A stretch of DNA of 14,772 nucleotides from Candidatus Omnitrophota bacterium (GTDB taxonomy: Bacteria > Omnitrophota > Gorgyraeia > Gygaellales > Profunditerraquicolaceae), in assembly GCA_020062065.1 (NCBI GenBank), contig JAGUWZ010000047.1, forward strand, positions 1 through 14,772, in the 5' to 3' direction. The notes beneath the pieces are model-generated. The model had not been told where the DNA came from and ran no database searches. It saw only the letters and a program-made list of their open reading frames with translations. The translations under genes and the position numbers were made by a program. This document shows positions 7,707 through 14,694 of the stretch, piece by piece; within the stretch, counting starts at the first letter, position 1, and each line of letters begins with the position of its first letter.

Positions 7707-7780
7707 AACGCAGATATACGCAAATCCAACGCAGATAAACGCAGATTTTATCTTCGAGACAATCTGCGACTATCTGCGCT
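7707..7780. repeat. AACGCAGAT family element, copy 2, right arm truncated
   Basis: The left arm (7707-7746) is a complete 40-base run with four units of the ACGCAGAT/ACGCAAAT type. After a spacer that includes TCTTCGAGA, only 19 bases of the right arm remain (7762-7780, ATCTGCGACTATCTGCGCT). The left arm is closest to the reverse complement of copy 1's right arm, sharing GCAAATCCAAC. It occupies the prmC-murA gap, which holds nothing else recognisable. Confidence 0.75.
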
Positions 7781-7819
7781 TACAGACATTTTTTCAGTAA
7801 GAACTACTTAAGAAAAATA

Positions 7820-9082
7820 ATGGATAAATTAGTAATAGAAGGCGGTGTAAAGCTAAAAGGGGATGTTACGATTTCAGGTTCAAAGAATTCTCTATTGCCG
7901 ATACTGGCTGCAACTTTATTAACAGACGAACCTTGCATAATTAACAATGCGCCCAATCTGCGCGATACTAATACCATGCTAAAAATCTTGCGTTCATTGG
8001 GGAAAAATACCGAGTTGGATAAAGCGACGGTATCTGTTTTATCAACTCCAAAAACAAATTTTGTTGCTGACTATAAATTTGTCTCTACGATGCGCGCCTC
8101 TTTTTGTGTCTTAGGTCCGCTTGTAGCTAAACTTAAAAAAGCTAAAGTTTCTTTACCCGGAGGCTGTGTTATTGGAGCAAGGCCGGTAGATTTACATCTG
8201 AAAGGCTTAAAGGCCCTGGGAGTTAATATTAACATTGAATCGGGTTATGTGGTAGCAAAAGCAAAGAGGCTGCACGCAGAACACATATATTTAGGCGGTG
8301 AATACGGCTCTTCTGTTCTGGCAACGGATAACGTGATGATGGCTGCCTGTCTTGCCAAGGGTAAAACAATAATTGAATCCGCTGCTTGTGAACCTGAGGT
8401 TGCAGATTTGGCGGAGCTCCTGATTAAGATGGGCGCTAAAATTAAAGGTCACGGTTCGCCGATTATTGAAATAGAAGGGGTAAAGAATTTAGGCGGTGCA
8501 GAGCATACAATAATACCGGATCGGATTGAAGCAGGAACGTTTATGTTGGCTTCTTTAATAACAGGCGGTGATATTCACCTAAAGAATGTTTTTCCTTATC
8601 ATTTAAGCGCGCTGATCGATAAGTTAAAAGAAACAGGAGTCAAAGTAATCAGCACATCTAAGTCTATAAGATTACGCCGGCAAATCCGGCTTAAACCCAT
8701 AAACATTACTACTCTGCCTTTCCCGGGATTTCCCACGGATATGCAGGCGCAGATGATGAGTTTTATGTGTATTACACCCGGCATAAGCGTGATTACCGAG
8801 AAGATTTATCCTGACAGGTTTATGCATGTGGCAGAACTTAACCGTATGGGCGCGCATATACAGAGGGAAGGGCCACATGCAATCGTGGAAGGAGTAAAAC
8901 GTTTATCAGGCGCGCCGGTTATGGCCTCAGACCTGCGTGCATCTGCGGGTTTAGTTTTAGCAGGATTAGTAGCAACCGGCAAGACATCGATATCAAGAAT
9001 TTATCACTTGGAACGGGGATACGAGGATTTAGACAAGAAATTGCAGGCATTGGGTGCTCGTATCTGGGAGGAAAAAGAATAA
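7820..9082 (+). CDS. murA: UDP-N-acetylglucosamine 1-carboxyvinyltransferase
   Basis: Transfers enolpyruvate from PEP to UDP-GlcNAc, the first committed step of peptidoglycan synthesis, in the cytoplasm. At 420 residues it is standard. K22-N23 lie in ISGSKNSLLPI, the mobile-loop cysteine is C116 in LPGGCVIGARPVDLH, and the general-base aspartate is D307 in GFPTDMQAQ. DLRASAGLVLAGL near the C-terminus carries the conserved arginine. The cysteine is present, so the usual fosfomycin target is retained. ATG at 7820 gives the standard MDKLVIEGG start; only AT-rich bases and no clear Shine-Dalgarno precede it, and a truncated repeat lies 40 bases upstream. rho-rpmE-prfA-prmC-murA order recalls Firmicutes, and presence of murA implies a peptidoglycan wall. 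Confidence 0.97.
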   Translation: MDKLVIEGGVKLKGDVTISGSKNSLLPILAATLLTDEPCIINNAPNLRDTNTMLKILRSLGKNTELDKATVSVLSTPKTNFVADYKFVSTMRASFCVLGPLVAKLKKAKVSLPGGCVIGARPVDLHLKGLKALGVNINIESGYVVAKAKRLHAEHIYLGGEYGSSVLATDNVMMAACLAKGKTIIESAACEPEVADLAELLIKMGAKIKGHGSPIIEIEGVKNLGGAEHTIIPDRIEAGTFMLASLITGGDIHLKNVFPYHLSALIDKLKETGVKVISTSKSIRLRRQIRLKPINITTLPFPGFPTDMQAQMMSFMCITPGISVITEKIYPDRFMHVAELNRMGAHIQREGPHAIVEGVKRLSGAPVMASDLRASAGLVLAGLVATGKTSISRIYHLERGYEDLDKKLQALGARIWEEKE

Positions 9083-9092
9083 ATTAAATTTC

Positions 9093-9124
9093 AGCTTTCA
9101 GCCTTCAGCTGATAGCTGACAGCT
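9093..9124. repeat. imperfect palindrome abutting the trpG start
   Basis: Two 16-base arms (9093-9108 and 9109-9124) meet at CAGCTG and match as inverted repeats at 13 of 16 positions. The units are AGCT/CAGC-rich. The element fills the murA-trpG gap and ends four bases before the trpG ATG, so it takes the place of a Shine-Dalgarno. Its last ten bases, GCTGACAGCT, recur as the exact complement inside prmC. Confidence 0.7.
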
Positions 9125-9128
9125 AAAA

Positions 9129-9692
9129 ATGATTCTAATGATTGACAATTACGACTCATTCACCTATAATCTCGTGCAGTATTTTGGGGAATTAGGATAC
9201 AAAATAGAGGTGTATAGAAATGATAAAATAAGTATCAATAAAATAAAAAAATTAGAACCGGAAAAAATCGTTATTTCCCCAGGACCAGGTGGTCCTCTTG
9301 ATGCCGGTATTTCCTGTGCATTGATACGAGAGTTTGCCAAGAGTATCCCTATACTTGGGGTGTGCCTTGGTCATCAATGTATCGCTTATGTTTTCGGAAG
9401 CAGGGTGATACAGGCAAAGAGACTTATGCACGGCAAAACCTCAGCCATTTATCATAATGGAAAAACTATCTTTAGCAGGATTCCCAATCCCTTTCCTGCG
9501 ACGAGGTATCACTCTTTGATTGTAGAGAAAAAAAATCTACCTTCCTGTTTAGAAATAATTGCCTGGACAAAAGAAAACGAGATTATGGGTTTAAAACACC
9601 GTAAATATCCTCTCTGGGGAGTGCAGTTTCATCCTGAATCCATATTGACCCGCGAGGGTAAAGAAATATTAGCAAACTTTTTAAAAGAATGA
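9129..9692 (+). CDS. trpG: anthranilate synthase glutamine amidotransferase subunit
   Basis: Class I glutamine amidotransferase that supplies ammonia to TrpE for anthranilate formation. The 187 residues are typical. MIDNYDSFTYNLVQYF opens the family; ISPGPGGP is the oxyanion strand; the catalytic triad is C79 in GVCLGHQC plus H168 and E170 in FHPES. The stop overlaps trpD by ATGA, which favours the tryptophan role. The family cannot be separated from PabA by sequence alone, so it may also serve folate synthesis. No trpE is upstream; murA is. The ATG has no Shine-Dalgarno, only the end of a palindromic element four bases before it. Confidence 0.93.
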   Translation: MILMIDNYDSFTYNLVQYFGELGYKIEVYRNDKISINKIKKLEPEKIVISPGPGGPLDAGISCALIREFAKSIPILGVCLGHQCIAYVFGSRVIQAKRLMHGKTSAIYHNGKTIFSRIPNPFPATRYHSLIVEKKNLPSCLEIIAWTKENEIMGLKHRKYPLWGVQFHPESILTREGKEILANFLKE

Positions 9693-10708
9693 TTAAAGAA
9701 GCCACTCAAAAGGTATCCCAGAAAGTTAATTTAACCTGCGATGAAATGCAGCTGGTTATGGAAGAAATAATGTCCGGTAGCGTGGATACCGAAGAGATTG
9801 TTTCTTTTTTGAATGCGCTGAATAATAAGGGCGAGACAATCGAAGAGATAACCGCTGCAGCCACGGTTATGCGTAGACACAGCGTCAAAATTTCTTCAGA
9901 CAAAAAAGTGATATTAGATACCTGTGGTACGGGTGGAGACAAAAAGGGGACTTTTAATATCTCCACGATAGCTGCTTTTGTGGTTTCTGGCTGCGGGGTA
10001 GCTGTTGCCAAACACGGAAACCGTTCTATATCCAGCTCTTGTGGAAGTGCGGATATATTAGAGGCAGTAGGTGTGAATATAAATATGTCGAAAGAAACAA
10101 TCGAGAAATGTTTAGATGAAATTGGTATAACCTTTCTCTTTGCCCCAAATATGCATCCGGCAATGAAGCATGCAATGCCGGCGCGAAAACAAATAGGCAA
10201 AAGGACGATTTTTAATATTATTGGTCCTTTGTGTAATCCTGCCGGCGCAACACATCAATTGCTCGGGGTCTTTGATCCGAGTTTAACCCAGACCTTAGCC
10301 AAAGTTATGGGTAATCTGGGAATAAGGCATGCGCTGGTAGTGCATGGTAAAGATGGACTCGATGAGATAACTACAACTACCTCGACCGTCATTTCTGAAT
10401 TTCATAACGGCATGTTAAATAATTATGAAATTAGACCTGAGGATTTTGGGTTCAAAAAAACAGGGTCAGAGGATTTACGAGGCGGTAATATCTTAGATAA
10501 TGTTCAGATTTGTTTTGAGGTTTTAAATGGAAAGCCCAGTTCAAAAAGGGATATAGTTCTCTTAAATGCCTCTGCCGCATTATATGTGGCGGATAAGGTA
10601 AAGTCCATAAAAGAAGGAATCGCTTTAGCCAGTGAATCAATAGATTCAGGAAGGGCGTTGAAGAAATTAGCATTACTAAAGGAATACTCGCGCCAAAACA
10701 GTTCTTAG
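9689..10708 (+). CDS. trpD: anthranilate phosphoribosyltransferase
   Basis: Joins anthranilate to PRPP, the second step from chorismate to tryptophan. The 339 residues match the family. The helical N-terminal domain is followed by the PRPP-binding loop CGTGGD (80-84), NIST, KHGNRSISSSCGSADILEA, and the metal-binding DE pair in HGKDGLDEITTTT. NPAGATHQLLGVFD is also conserved. The ATG lies inside the trpG stop and the two proteins are probably translationally coupled. The next gene, trpC, begins after a structured spacer. Confidence 0.97.
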   Translation: MIKEATQKVSQKVNLTCDEMQLVMEEIMSGSVDTEEIVSFLNALNNKGETIEEITAAATVMRRHSVKISSDKKVILDTCGTGGDKKGTFNISTIAAFVVSGCGVAVAKHGNRSISSSCGSADILEAVGVNINMSKETIEKCLDEIGITFLFAPNMHPAMKHAMPARKQIGKRTIFNIIGPLCNPAGATHQLLGVFDPSLTQTLAKVMGNLGIRHALVVHGKDGLDEITTTTSTVISEFHNGMLNNYEIRPEDFGFKKTGSEDLRGGNILDNVQICFEVLNGKPSSKRDIVLLNASAALYVADKVKSIKEGIALASESIDSGRALKKLALLKEYSRQNSS

Positions 10709-10716
10709 CTGGCTTT

Positions 10717-10757
10717 GGCCTTAAGGATTGGATTGCCAAGGTGGCCTATGGCCTTGG
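10717..10757. repeat. structured trpD-trpC junction with nested palindromes
   Basis: CCTTAAGG (10719-10726) is a perfect 8-base palindrome. TTGGC near 10716 pairs with GCCAA (10735-10739). CCAAGG (10736-10741) pairs with CCTTGG (10752-10757) around a loop that contains TGGCC. It lies between the trpD stop and the preferred trpC start and could form alternative hairpins in the mRNA. It may be a further short mobile palindrome or a local control site. Confidence 0.45.
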
Positions 10758-10773
10758 AAAGGATACGCCCCAG

Positions 10774-11586
10774 GTGGCAAAAACAGATAAACTAAAAGAA
10801 ATAGTAGCTAAGAAAAAAGAAAAAATTGCCTTAGCAAAACAGTTATTGCCCGAAGAGGAGTTAAAAACTAAAATATTAGATTTAGCTCCTACCCGGCCAT
10901 TTATAGAAGCTATAAACAAACCGCGGACAATTACCCTTATCGCCGAAATAAAGAAACAATCTCCTTCACAAGGCTTAATTTGTGAAAGTTTCAATCCCAA
11001 AGAGATCGCTGCGATTTATAAAGACGCGGGCGCCCAGGCAATTTCCATATTAACTGAAGAAGATTTTTTTGCCGGCAGCCTTTCTCATATGAGCGAGGTT
11101 AAAGCTGGCGTGGATTTACCTGTATTAAGAAAGGATTTTATTTTAGAGCCGTATCAGGTCTATGAATCGCGTTTTTTTGGTGCTGATGCCATTCTTCTTA
11201 TCGCAGATTTATTGTCCAAAGGCAATTTGAGTGAACTGATTAGATTGGCAGATAGTCTGGGATTGGACTGTCTGGTTGAATCACATACAGAAAAGGAATT
11301 GAAAAAAGTCTTAAGCTTAAAAGTGTCGCAAGAAAAAAAAATCATTCCTTTTGCCTTAGGATTGAATAGCCGCGATTTACATACGTTGGAAGTTGACCTT
11401 AAGATTACTGAGAAGCTCTTTCCTTTGATTCCTAAAGACAGGACTGTGGTTGTAGAAAGCGGAGTTAAAAATTATCAGGATGTTTTATTCTTAAGGATTT
11501 TAGGTGTAAACGCCGTCCTTGTAGGAGAAGCGATTTTAAAAACTCAGGATAAGAAGGCAGCTATTCAGGACTTGATGGGCTGGTAG
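10774..11586 (+). CDS. trpC: indole-3-glycerol phosphate synthase
   Basis: Decarboxylates and cyclises CdRP to indole-3-glycerol phosphate; a TIM barrel. I take GTG 10774 as the start, giving 270 residues, because GGAAAGGA at 10756-10763 is ten bases upstream and MAKTDKLKEIVAKKKEKI resembles usual N-termini. An in-frame GTG at 10741 would add 11 residues that are encoded in the palindromic junction. Catalytic lysines are in LIAEIKKQSPSQG and LRKDF, with the glutamate in CLVESH. LGLNSRDL replaces the common IGVNNRDL, and VVVESGV is the phosphate-binding strand. trpF starts directly after the stop. Confidence 0.95.
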   Translation: MAKTDKLKEIVAKKKEKIALAKQLLPEEELKTKILDLAPTRPFIEAINKPRTITLIAEIKKQSPSQGLICESFNPKEIAAIYKDAGAQAISILTEEDFFAGSLSHMSEVKAGVDLPVLRKDFILEPYQVYESRFFGADAILLIADLLSKGNLSELIRLADSLGLDCLVESHTEKELKKVLSLKVSQEKKIIPFALGLNSRDLHTLEVDLKITEKLFPLIPKDRTVVVESGVKNYQDVLFLRILGVNAVLVGEAILKTQDKKAAIQDLMGW

Positions 11587-12210
11587 ATGGTTAAAGTAAA
11601 GATATGCGGTATAACCAACTTAGAAGATGCGCTCAATGCGGTGGAAGCCGGCTGTGATGGTTTAGGATTTGTGTTTTATAGAAAAAGCCCGCGTTATATT
11701 TCTCCGGGAAAGGCAGGCAGCATTATCAAGAACCTGCCGTCCAGCGTTATGAAGATAGGGGTATTTGTTAATGCGCAGGAGAAAACAATAAAAAAAATTG
11801 CCGAGTTCTGTAATCTTGATCTACTGCAGTTTCACGGGAACGAATCTCCCGAATTCTGCGCCAGGTTTAAAACTTGTAAGATAATCAAGGTTTTCAGAAT
11901 AGAAAATAAAGTAGATTTAGAGGATATTAAAAGATATAAAGTTTTTGCTTATCTTTTTGATACATTCTCAAAATCCAGTATCGGCGGCACAGGCAGAAAG
12001 TTTAATTGGAAGAGATTAAAGAGCAAGTTACCAGTTATAAACAAACCCATATTCTTATCCGGCGGCCTTAACCGTAATAATGTTTTAGAGGCAATAAGGT
12101 TGGTTAGCCCTGATTGGGTGGATGTTTCCAGTTCTCTGGAGATAAAACCCGGAATAAAGGACAGAGTCAAAGTAAAAAAATTTATAGAAACCGCCAAGAA
12201 CGGAGGCTGA
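11587..12210 (+). CDS. trpF: phosphoribosylanthranilate isomerase
   Basis: Catalyses the Amadori rearrangement of phosphoribosyl anthranilate to CdRP; the step before TrpC, which is a separate protein here, unlike the E. coli fusion. The 207 residues form a TIM barrel. The catalytic cysteine is in VKICGIT (C7), the general-acid aspartate in YLFDT, and phosphate binding is by GGTGRKFNW, FLSGGL and VDVSSSLE. The ATG at 11587 follows the trpC stop with no gap and no strong Shine-Dalgarno, so translation is probably coupled. It is the last trp gene; trpB and trpA are not next. Confidence 0.96.
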   Translation: MVKVKICGITNLEDALNAVEAGCDGLGFVFYRKSPRYISPGKAGSIIKNLPSSVMKIGVFVNAQEKTIKKIAEFCNLDLLQFHGNESPEFCARFKTCKIIKVFRIENKVDLEDIKRYKVFAYLFDTFSKSSIGGTGRKFNWKRLKSKLPVINKPIFLSGGLNRNNVLEAIRLVSPDWVDVSSSLEIKPGIKDRVKVKKFIETAKNGG

Positions 12211-12211
12211 T

Positions 12212-12766
12212 ATGGAGATGGTAAAGAGATACAGTTTGTTGTTTGCGACGGTGATAAGTTTTGTATTTTTTACTGCCGGTTATGCGCAGCAGACAAAGAC
12301 CTACGTAAATAAAAAGCTTAACTACAGCATAAATTATCCTGCTGATTACGAACTCAAGCCTCTCGGAGACATTGTTGTTTTTGTTTCGCCTGAGAAGGAC
12401 AAGGAATTCGCTTTTTCGGCGAATGTAAATGTTGCTGCCAGGATCCTGGATAAGGAAGAGGTGAACCTTAAAGAATTTTGCCAAGAGGGCAAGGTTAATA
12501 TATTAAAGTCTATGAAAAATGCAAAATTTCTGGACGAAGGAAAAGAGAAAATAAGCAACAGCGAGGCTTATAGGCTGGTATATACTTCCCAACAAAATAA
12601 GGCGGATTTTAAATTCATGGAAGTAGTGTTTATCAACCGGAATATGGTTTATGTGATTACCTATACATCTCTGCTTGGAGAATATGATCGTTATTTAAAA
12701 CAGGCTAAAGCGATTATTAATTCCTTTAAGATTCTGGAACCACCTCCACTATCACCTACGCAGTGA
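12212..12766 (+). CDS. exported protein of unknown function, possibly PsbP/Mog1-like fold
   Basis: The product of 184 residues begins with a signal peptide: MVKR, a hydrophobic run of about 16 residues, then AGYA, with likely cleavage after A25. The mature part opens with YVNKKLNYSINYPADYEL, the pattern of small PsbP/Mog1-like (DUF1795-type) secreted or lipoprotein domains: a hydrophobic strand followed by a YP-x-Y/W turn. It ends with FINRNMVYVITYTS and a KAIINSFKIL helix, also typical of that fold. There is no lipobox. The start is fixed by GGAGG at 12202-12206; trpF ends two bases earlier. The last residues PPPLSPTQ are encoded inside a perfect hairpin, so the C-terminus may come from an inserted palindrome. 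Function is not known; fold assignment is a guess. Confidence 0.83.
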   Translation: MEMVKRYSLLFATVISFVFFTAGYAQQTKTYVNKKLNYSINYPADYELKPLGDIVVFVSPEKDKEFAFSANVNVAARILDKEEVNLKEFCQEGKVNILKSMKNAKFLDEGKEKISNSEAYRLVYTSQQNKADFKFMEVVFINRNMVYVITYTSLLGEYDRYLKQAKAIINSFKILEPPPLSPTQ

Positions 12767-12772
12767 TAGTGG
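12746..12772. repeat. perfect 10-bp hairpin containing a stop codon
   Basis: CCACTATCAC (12746-12755) pairs without mismatch with GTGATAGTGG (12763-12772) around a 7-base loop CTACGCA. The stop codon of the exported-protein gene (TGA 12764-12766) is in the right arm, and the acsC ATG is nine bases after the hairpin. No T-run follows (TTATACAAG), so it is not a classical terminator. It may be a short mobile palindrome, an mRNA processing or stabilising site, or a translational control hairpin for acsC. Confidence 0.8.
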
Positions 12773-12781
12773 TTATACAAG

Positions 12782-14113
12782 ATGGCACTCTCAGGATTAG
12801 ATATCTATAAGTTATTAGCGAAGACTAATTGCAAGGAATGCGGATTTGCAACTTGTTTGGCCTTTGCCATGCAAATAGCTAAAAAGGCACTCAGTATTGA
12901 TAAATGTCCGTATCTTGGCGCGGAAGCCAAGGCAGCATTAGAAACAGCCAGCCTTCCGCCAATAAGGCCGGTGGTTATAGGAATGGAAAATAACAAATTG
13001 GAAGTCGGAAACGAAACGGTTATGTTCCGCCACGAAGAAAAATTCCGTAATCCCTGTGGCCTGGGATTTATCATTGATGATAATTTAGGGGATTCCCAGA
13101 TAAAACAAAGTTTAGAAAAAATTAACGTTTTGAAATTTGAGAGGGTAGGACAGCTGCTTAATGTGAACCTGGTTGCCGTAAAACAGAACGGTGATGGGAA
13201 AAGGTTTGTTGAGGTCGTCAGACAGGTCGCAGAAAATACCAAACTGGGATTAGTATTAATGTCTGAGGATTCGGCGGCATTAAAAGAAGCGTTGGCTATT
13301 TCCAGGGAGAGAAGACCGCTAATTTATGGGGCGGATTCAGAGAATCTTACAAACCTTGCGCAGTTAGCCAAAGAATTCCAAGTCCCGCTGGTAGCTCGCG
13401 CCAAAGATTTAGATGGACTATCTGTTCTCACTCAGGAATTAAGCAAACAGGGTTTAGCTGATTTGGTTTTGGATACCGGCACAAAGAAAATTAAGGATAA
13501 ACTCTGGGATTTAACCCAGATCCGCAGATTAGCGCTTAAGAAATCTATCCGCAGCTTAGGATATCCTTGTTTAGTAATAGTCGAAACAGAAGATTCTTAT
13601 GCAGAGGCACTGGAGGCAGGAACCTATATTTTAAAGTATGCTTCCATTGTCTTAGTTAGAGGATTCCAGAACTGGCAGGCCCTCTCGCTTCTTACTTTGC
13701 GACAGAACATCTATACTGACCCCCAGAAACCTTTACAGATTGAACCAAAGGTTTATAAAATAGGTGCTGTAGACGAAAAATCTCCGCTATTAGTCACCAC
13801 TAATTTTTCTCTGACTTACTATACTGTTCTGGGAGAAGTAGAGGCAAGTAAAGTGCCGTCGTATATTATGAGCGTGGACACCGAGGGTATGTCGGTTTTG
13901 ACTGCCTGGGCAGCGGAGAAGTTTACTCCCGAAAAAATATCTGATTCGCTGGATAAATTCGCAGTAAAGGATTTGGTGGCGCATAAACGATTGATTATCC
14001 CTGGTTATGTGGCGGTAATGAGCGGAGATTTAGAGGAGCAATCCGGCTGGCAAGTTAGGGTTGGACCAAAAGAGGCAGCTGGAATTCCGTCGTTCCTTAA
14101 AAATTTGCAATAA
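12782..14113 (+). CDS. acsC: acetyl-CoA decarbonylase/synthase gamma subunit (corrinoid Fe-S protein, large subunit)
   Basis: Large subunit of the corrinoid iron-sulfur protein that carries the methyl group from methyltetrahydrofolate to acetyl-CoA synthase in the Wood-Ljungdahl pathway. The 443 residues match the bacterial AcsC length (Moorella ~446). The N-terminal domain has C17-x2-C20-x4-C25-x16-C42, the ligands of the low-potential 4Fe-4S cluster that re-reduces cobalt. The TIM barrel middle part includes LTLRQNIYTDPQKP and TTNFSLTYY. The C-terminal cobalamin-binding domain shows VDTEGMSVLTAWAAEKF, IPGYVAVMSG and GPKEAAGIPSF. No acsD, acsB, acsE or cooS is nearby. The ATG has no Shine-Dalgarno and sits nine bases after a perfect hairpin. 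Functional assignment is secure; pathway direction (acetogenic fixation or oxidation) cannot be told. Confidence 0.95.
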   Translation: MALSGLDIYKLLAKTNCKECGFATCLAFAMQIAKKALSIDKCPYLGAEAKAALETASLPPIRPVVIGMENNKLEVGNETVMFRHEEKFRNPCGLGFIIDDNLGDSQIKQSLEKINVLKFERVGQLLNVNLVAVKQNGDGKRFVEVVRQVAENTKLGLVLMSEDSAALKEALAISRERRPLIYGADSENLTNLAQLAKEFQVPLVARAKDLDGLSVLTQELSKQGLADLVLDTGTKKIKDKLWDLTQIRRLALKKSIRSLGYPCLVIVETEDSYAEALEAGTYILKYASIVLVRGFQNWQALSLLTLRQNIYTDPQKPLQIEPKVYKIGAVDEKSPLLVTTNFSLTYYTVLGEVEASKVPSYIMSVDTEGMSVLTAWAAEKFTPEKISDSLDKFAVKDLVAHKRLIIPGYVAVMSGDLEEQSGWQVRVGPKEAAGIPSFLKNLQ

Positions 14114-14148
14114 TTTATTTGCTGCGGTTTTTTTAAAGATAACTAAAG

Positions 14149-14634
14149 ATGAAGAACAATATAAATAATTATGCTTTTATTGATAGCCAGAATTTGAATC
14201 TTGCTATTCGCGAATTAGGTTGGAAGCTTGATTTTAGAAGATTCAGGCAATACTTAGTGGATAAATATAGTGTAGCCAAGGCTTTTATTTTTATCGGCTA
14301 TATACCTACTAATGAAAGCTTATATACCTCCTTGCAGGAATATGGCTATATACTGATTTTTAAACCAACCCTGTCTTTGCCTGACGGTAGGATAAAAGGG
14401 AATATCGATGCTGAATTAGTGCTTTATGCTATGATAGAGTATCCCAACTATGATAAAGCAGTTATTGTTACCGGCGACGGCGATTTCCATTGTTTAATTG
14501 AATATCTTAGGAAGCAGGATAAGATAGGAAAACTTATTATTCCTAACCGCGATAAATTTTCTTCGCTTTTAAGGAAATTTGCTACGATTATGGTCTTTAT
14601 GAATGATTTGAGGGAAAAACTGGAGTATAAATAA
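14149..14634 (+). CDS. NYN-domain (PIN-like) protein, putative RNase
   Basis: A single-domain 161-residue protein of the NYN/LabA-like branch of the PIN nuclease fold. The acidic residues expected at the metal site are visible: D12 in FIDSQNLN, D87 (with E89) in KGNIDAELVL, and D110/D112 in VTGDGDFHCL. The core strands AFIFIGYIP and LIIPNRD fit. Small proteins of this type are frequent in genomes of uncultured bacteria; function is generally unknown, and a metal-dependent RNase is the likely role. It stands alone, 35 bases after acsC, with only a weak AACTAAAG before the ATG. Its TAA overlaps the T-run of a minus-strand terminator. Confidence 0.85.
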   Translation: MKNNINNYAFIDSQNLNLAIRELGWKLDFRRFRQYLVDKYSVAKAFIFIGYIPTNESLYTSLQEYGYILIFKPTLSLPDGRIKGNIDAELVLYAMIEYPNYDKAVIVTGDGDFHCLIEYLRKQDKIGKLIIPNRDKFSSLLRKFATIMVFMNDLREKLEYK

Positions 14635-14678
14635 AAAGAGAGGCATTACCGCGGGACTAGCCCTTTGGATAACCTCTC
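14632..14678 (-). terminator. rho-independent terminator, minus strand
   Basis: On the minus strand GAGAGG (14673-14678) pairs with CCTCTC (14638-14643). Interior pairs UUA/UAA, CC/GG and GGG/CCC lead to the loop CUAGU, with small internal loops. TTTTTAT follows directly. On the plus strand there is no T-run after the hairpin, so it acts leftward. The T-run overlaps the stop of the NYN gene. Confidence 0.6.
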
Positions 14679-14688
14679 ATCGTGATTC
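14633..14688 (-). ncRNA. candidate small RNA of about 55 nt, minus strand
   Basis: A promoter (14695-14723) and a terminator (14632-14678) face the same way with about 50 bases between the expected start and the hairpin end. The predicted transcript opens near UUGAAUCACGAUGAGAGG and consists almost wholly of the terminator-like hairpin. It does not lead into a minus-strand gene. I do not recognise it as a known riboswitch or sRNA family. Confidence 0.4.
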
Positions 14689-14694
14689 AATTTA

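Noticed and set aside
9706..10200. 164-residue open frame on the minus strand inside trpD
   Set aside because: It mirrors a highly conserved trpD region and its product is a low-complexity Ser/Ile-rich chain with no motif.
12805..13242. 145-residue minus-strand open frame inside acsC
   Set aside because: Overlaps the iron-sulfur domain coding part of acsC completely and has no promoter or ribosome site of its own.
14114..14148. Terminator between acsC and the NYN gene because of TTTTTTT
   Set aside because: Only a 4-bp GCAA/TTGC pairing precedes the T-run, too weak for a terminator stem.
14632..14678. Rho-independent terminator for acsC-NYN on the plus strand
   Set aside because: The hairpin is followed on the plus strand by ATCGTGATTC with no T-run; the A-run before it fits a minus-strand terminator. 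Some bidirectional action cannot be excluded.
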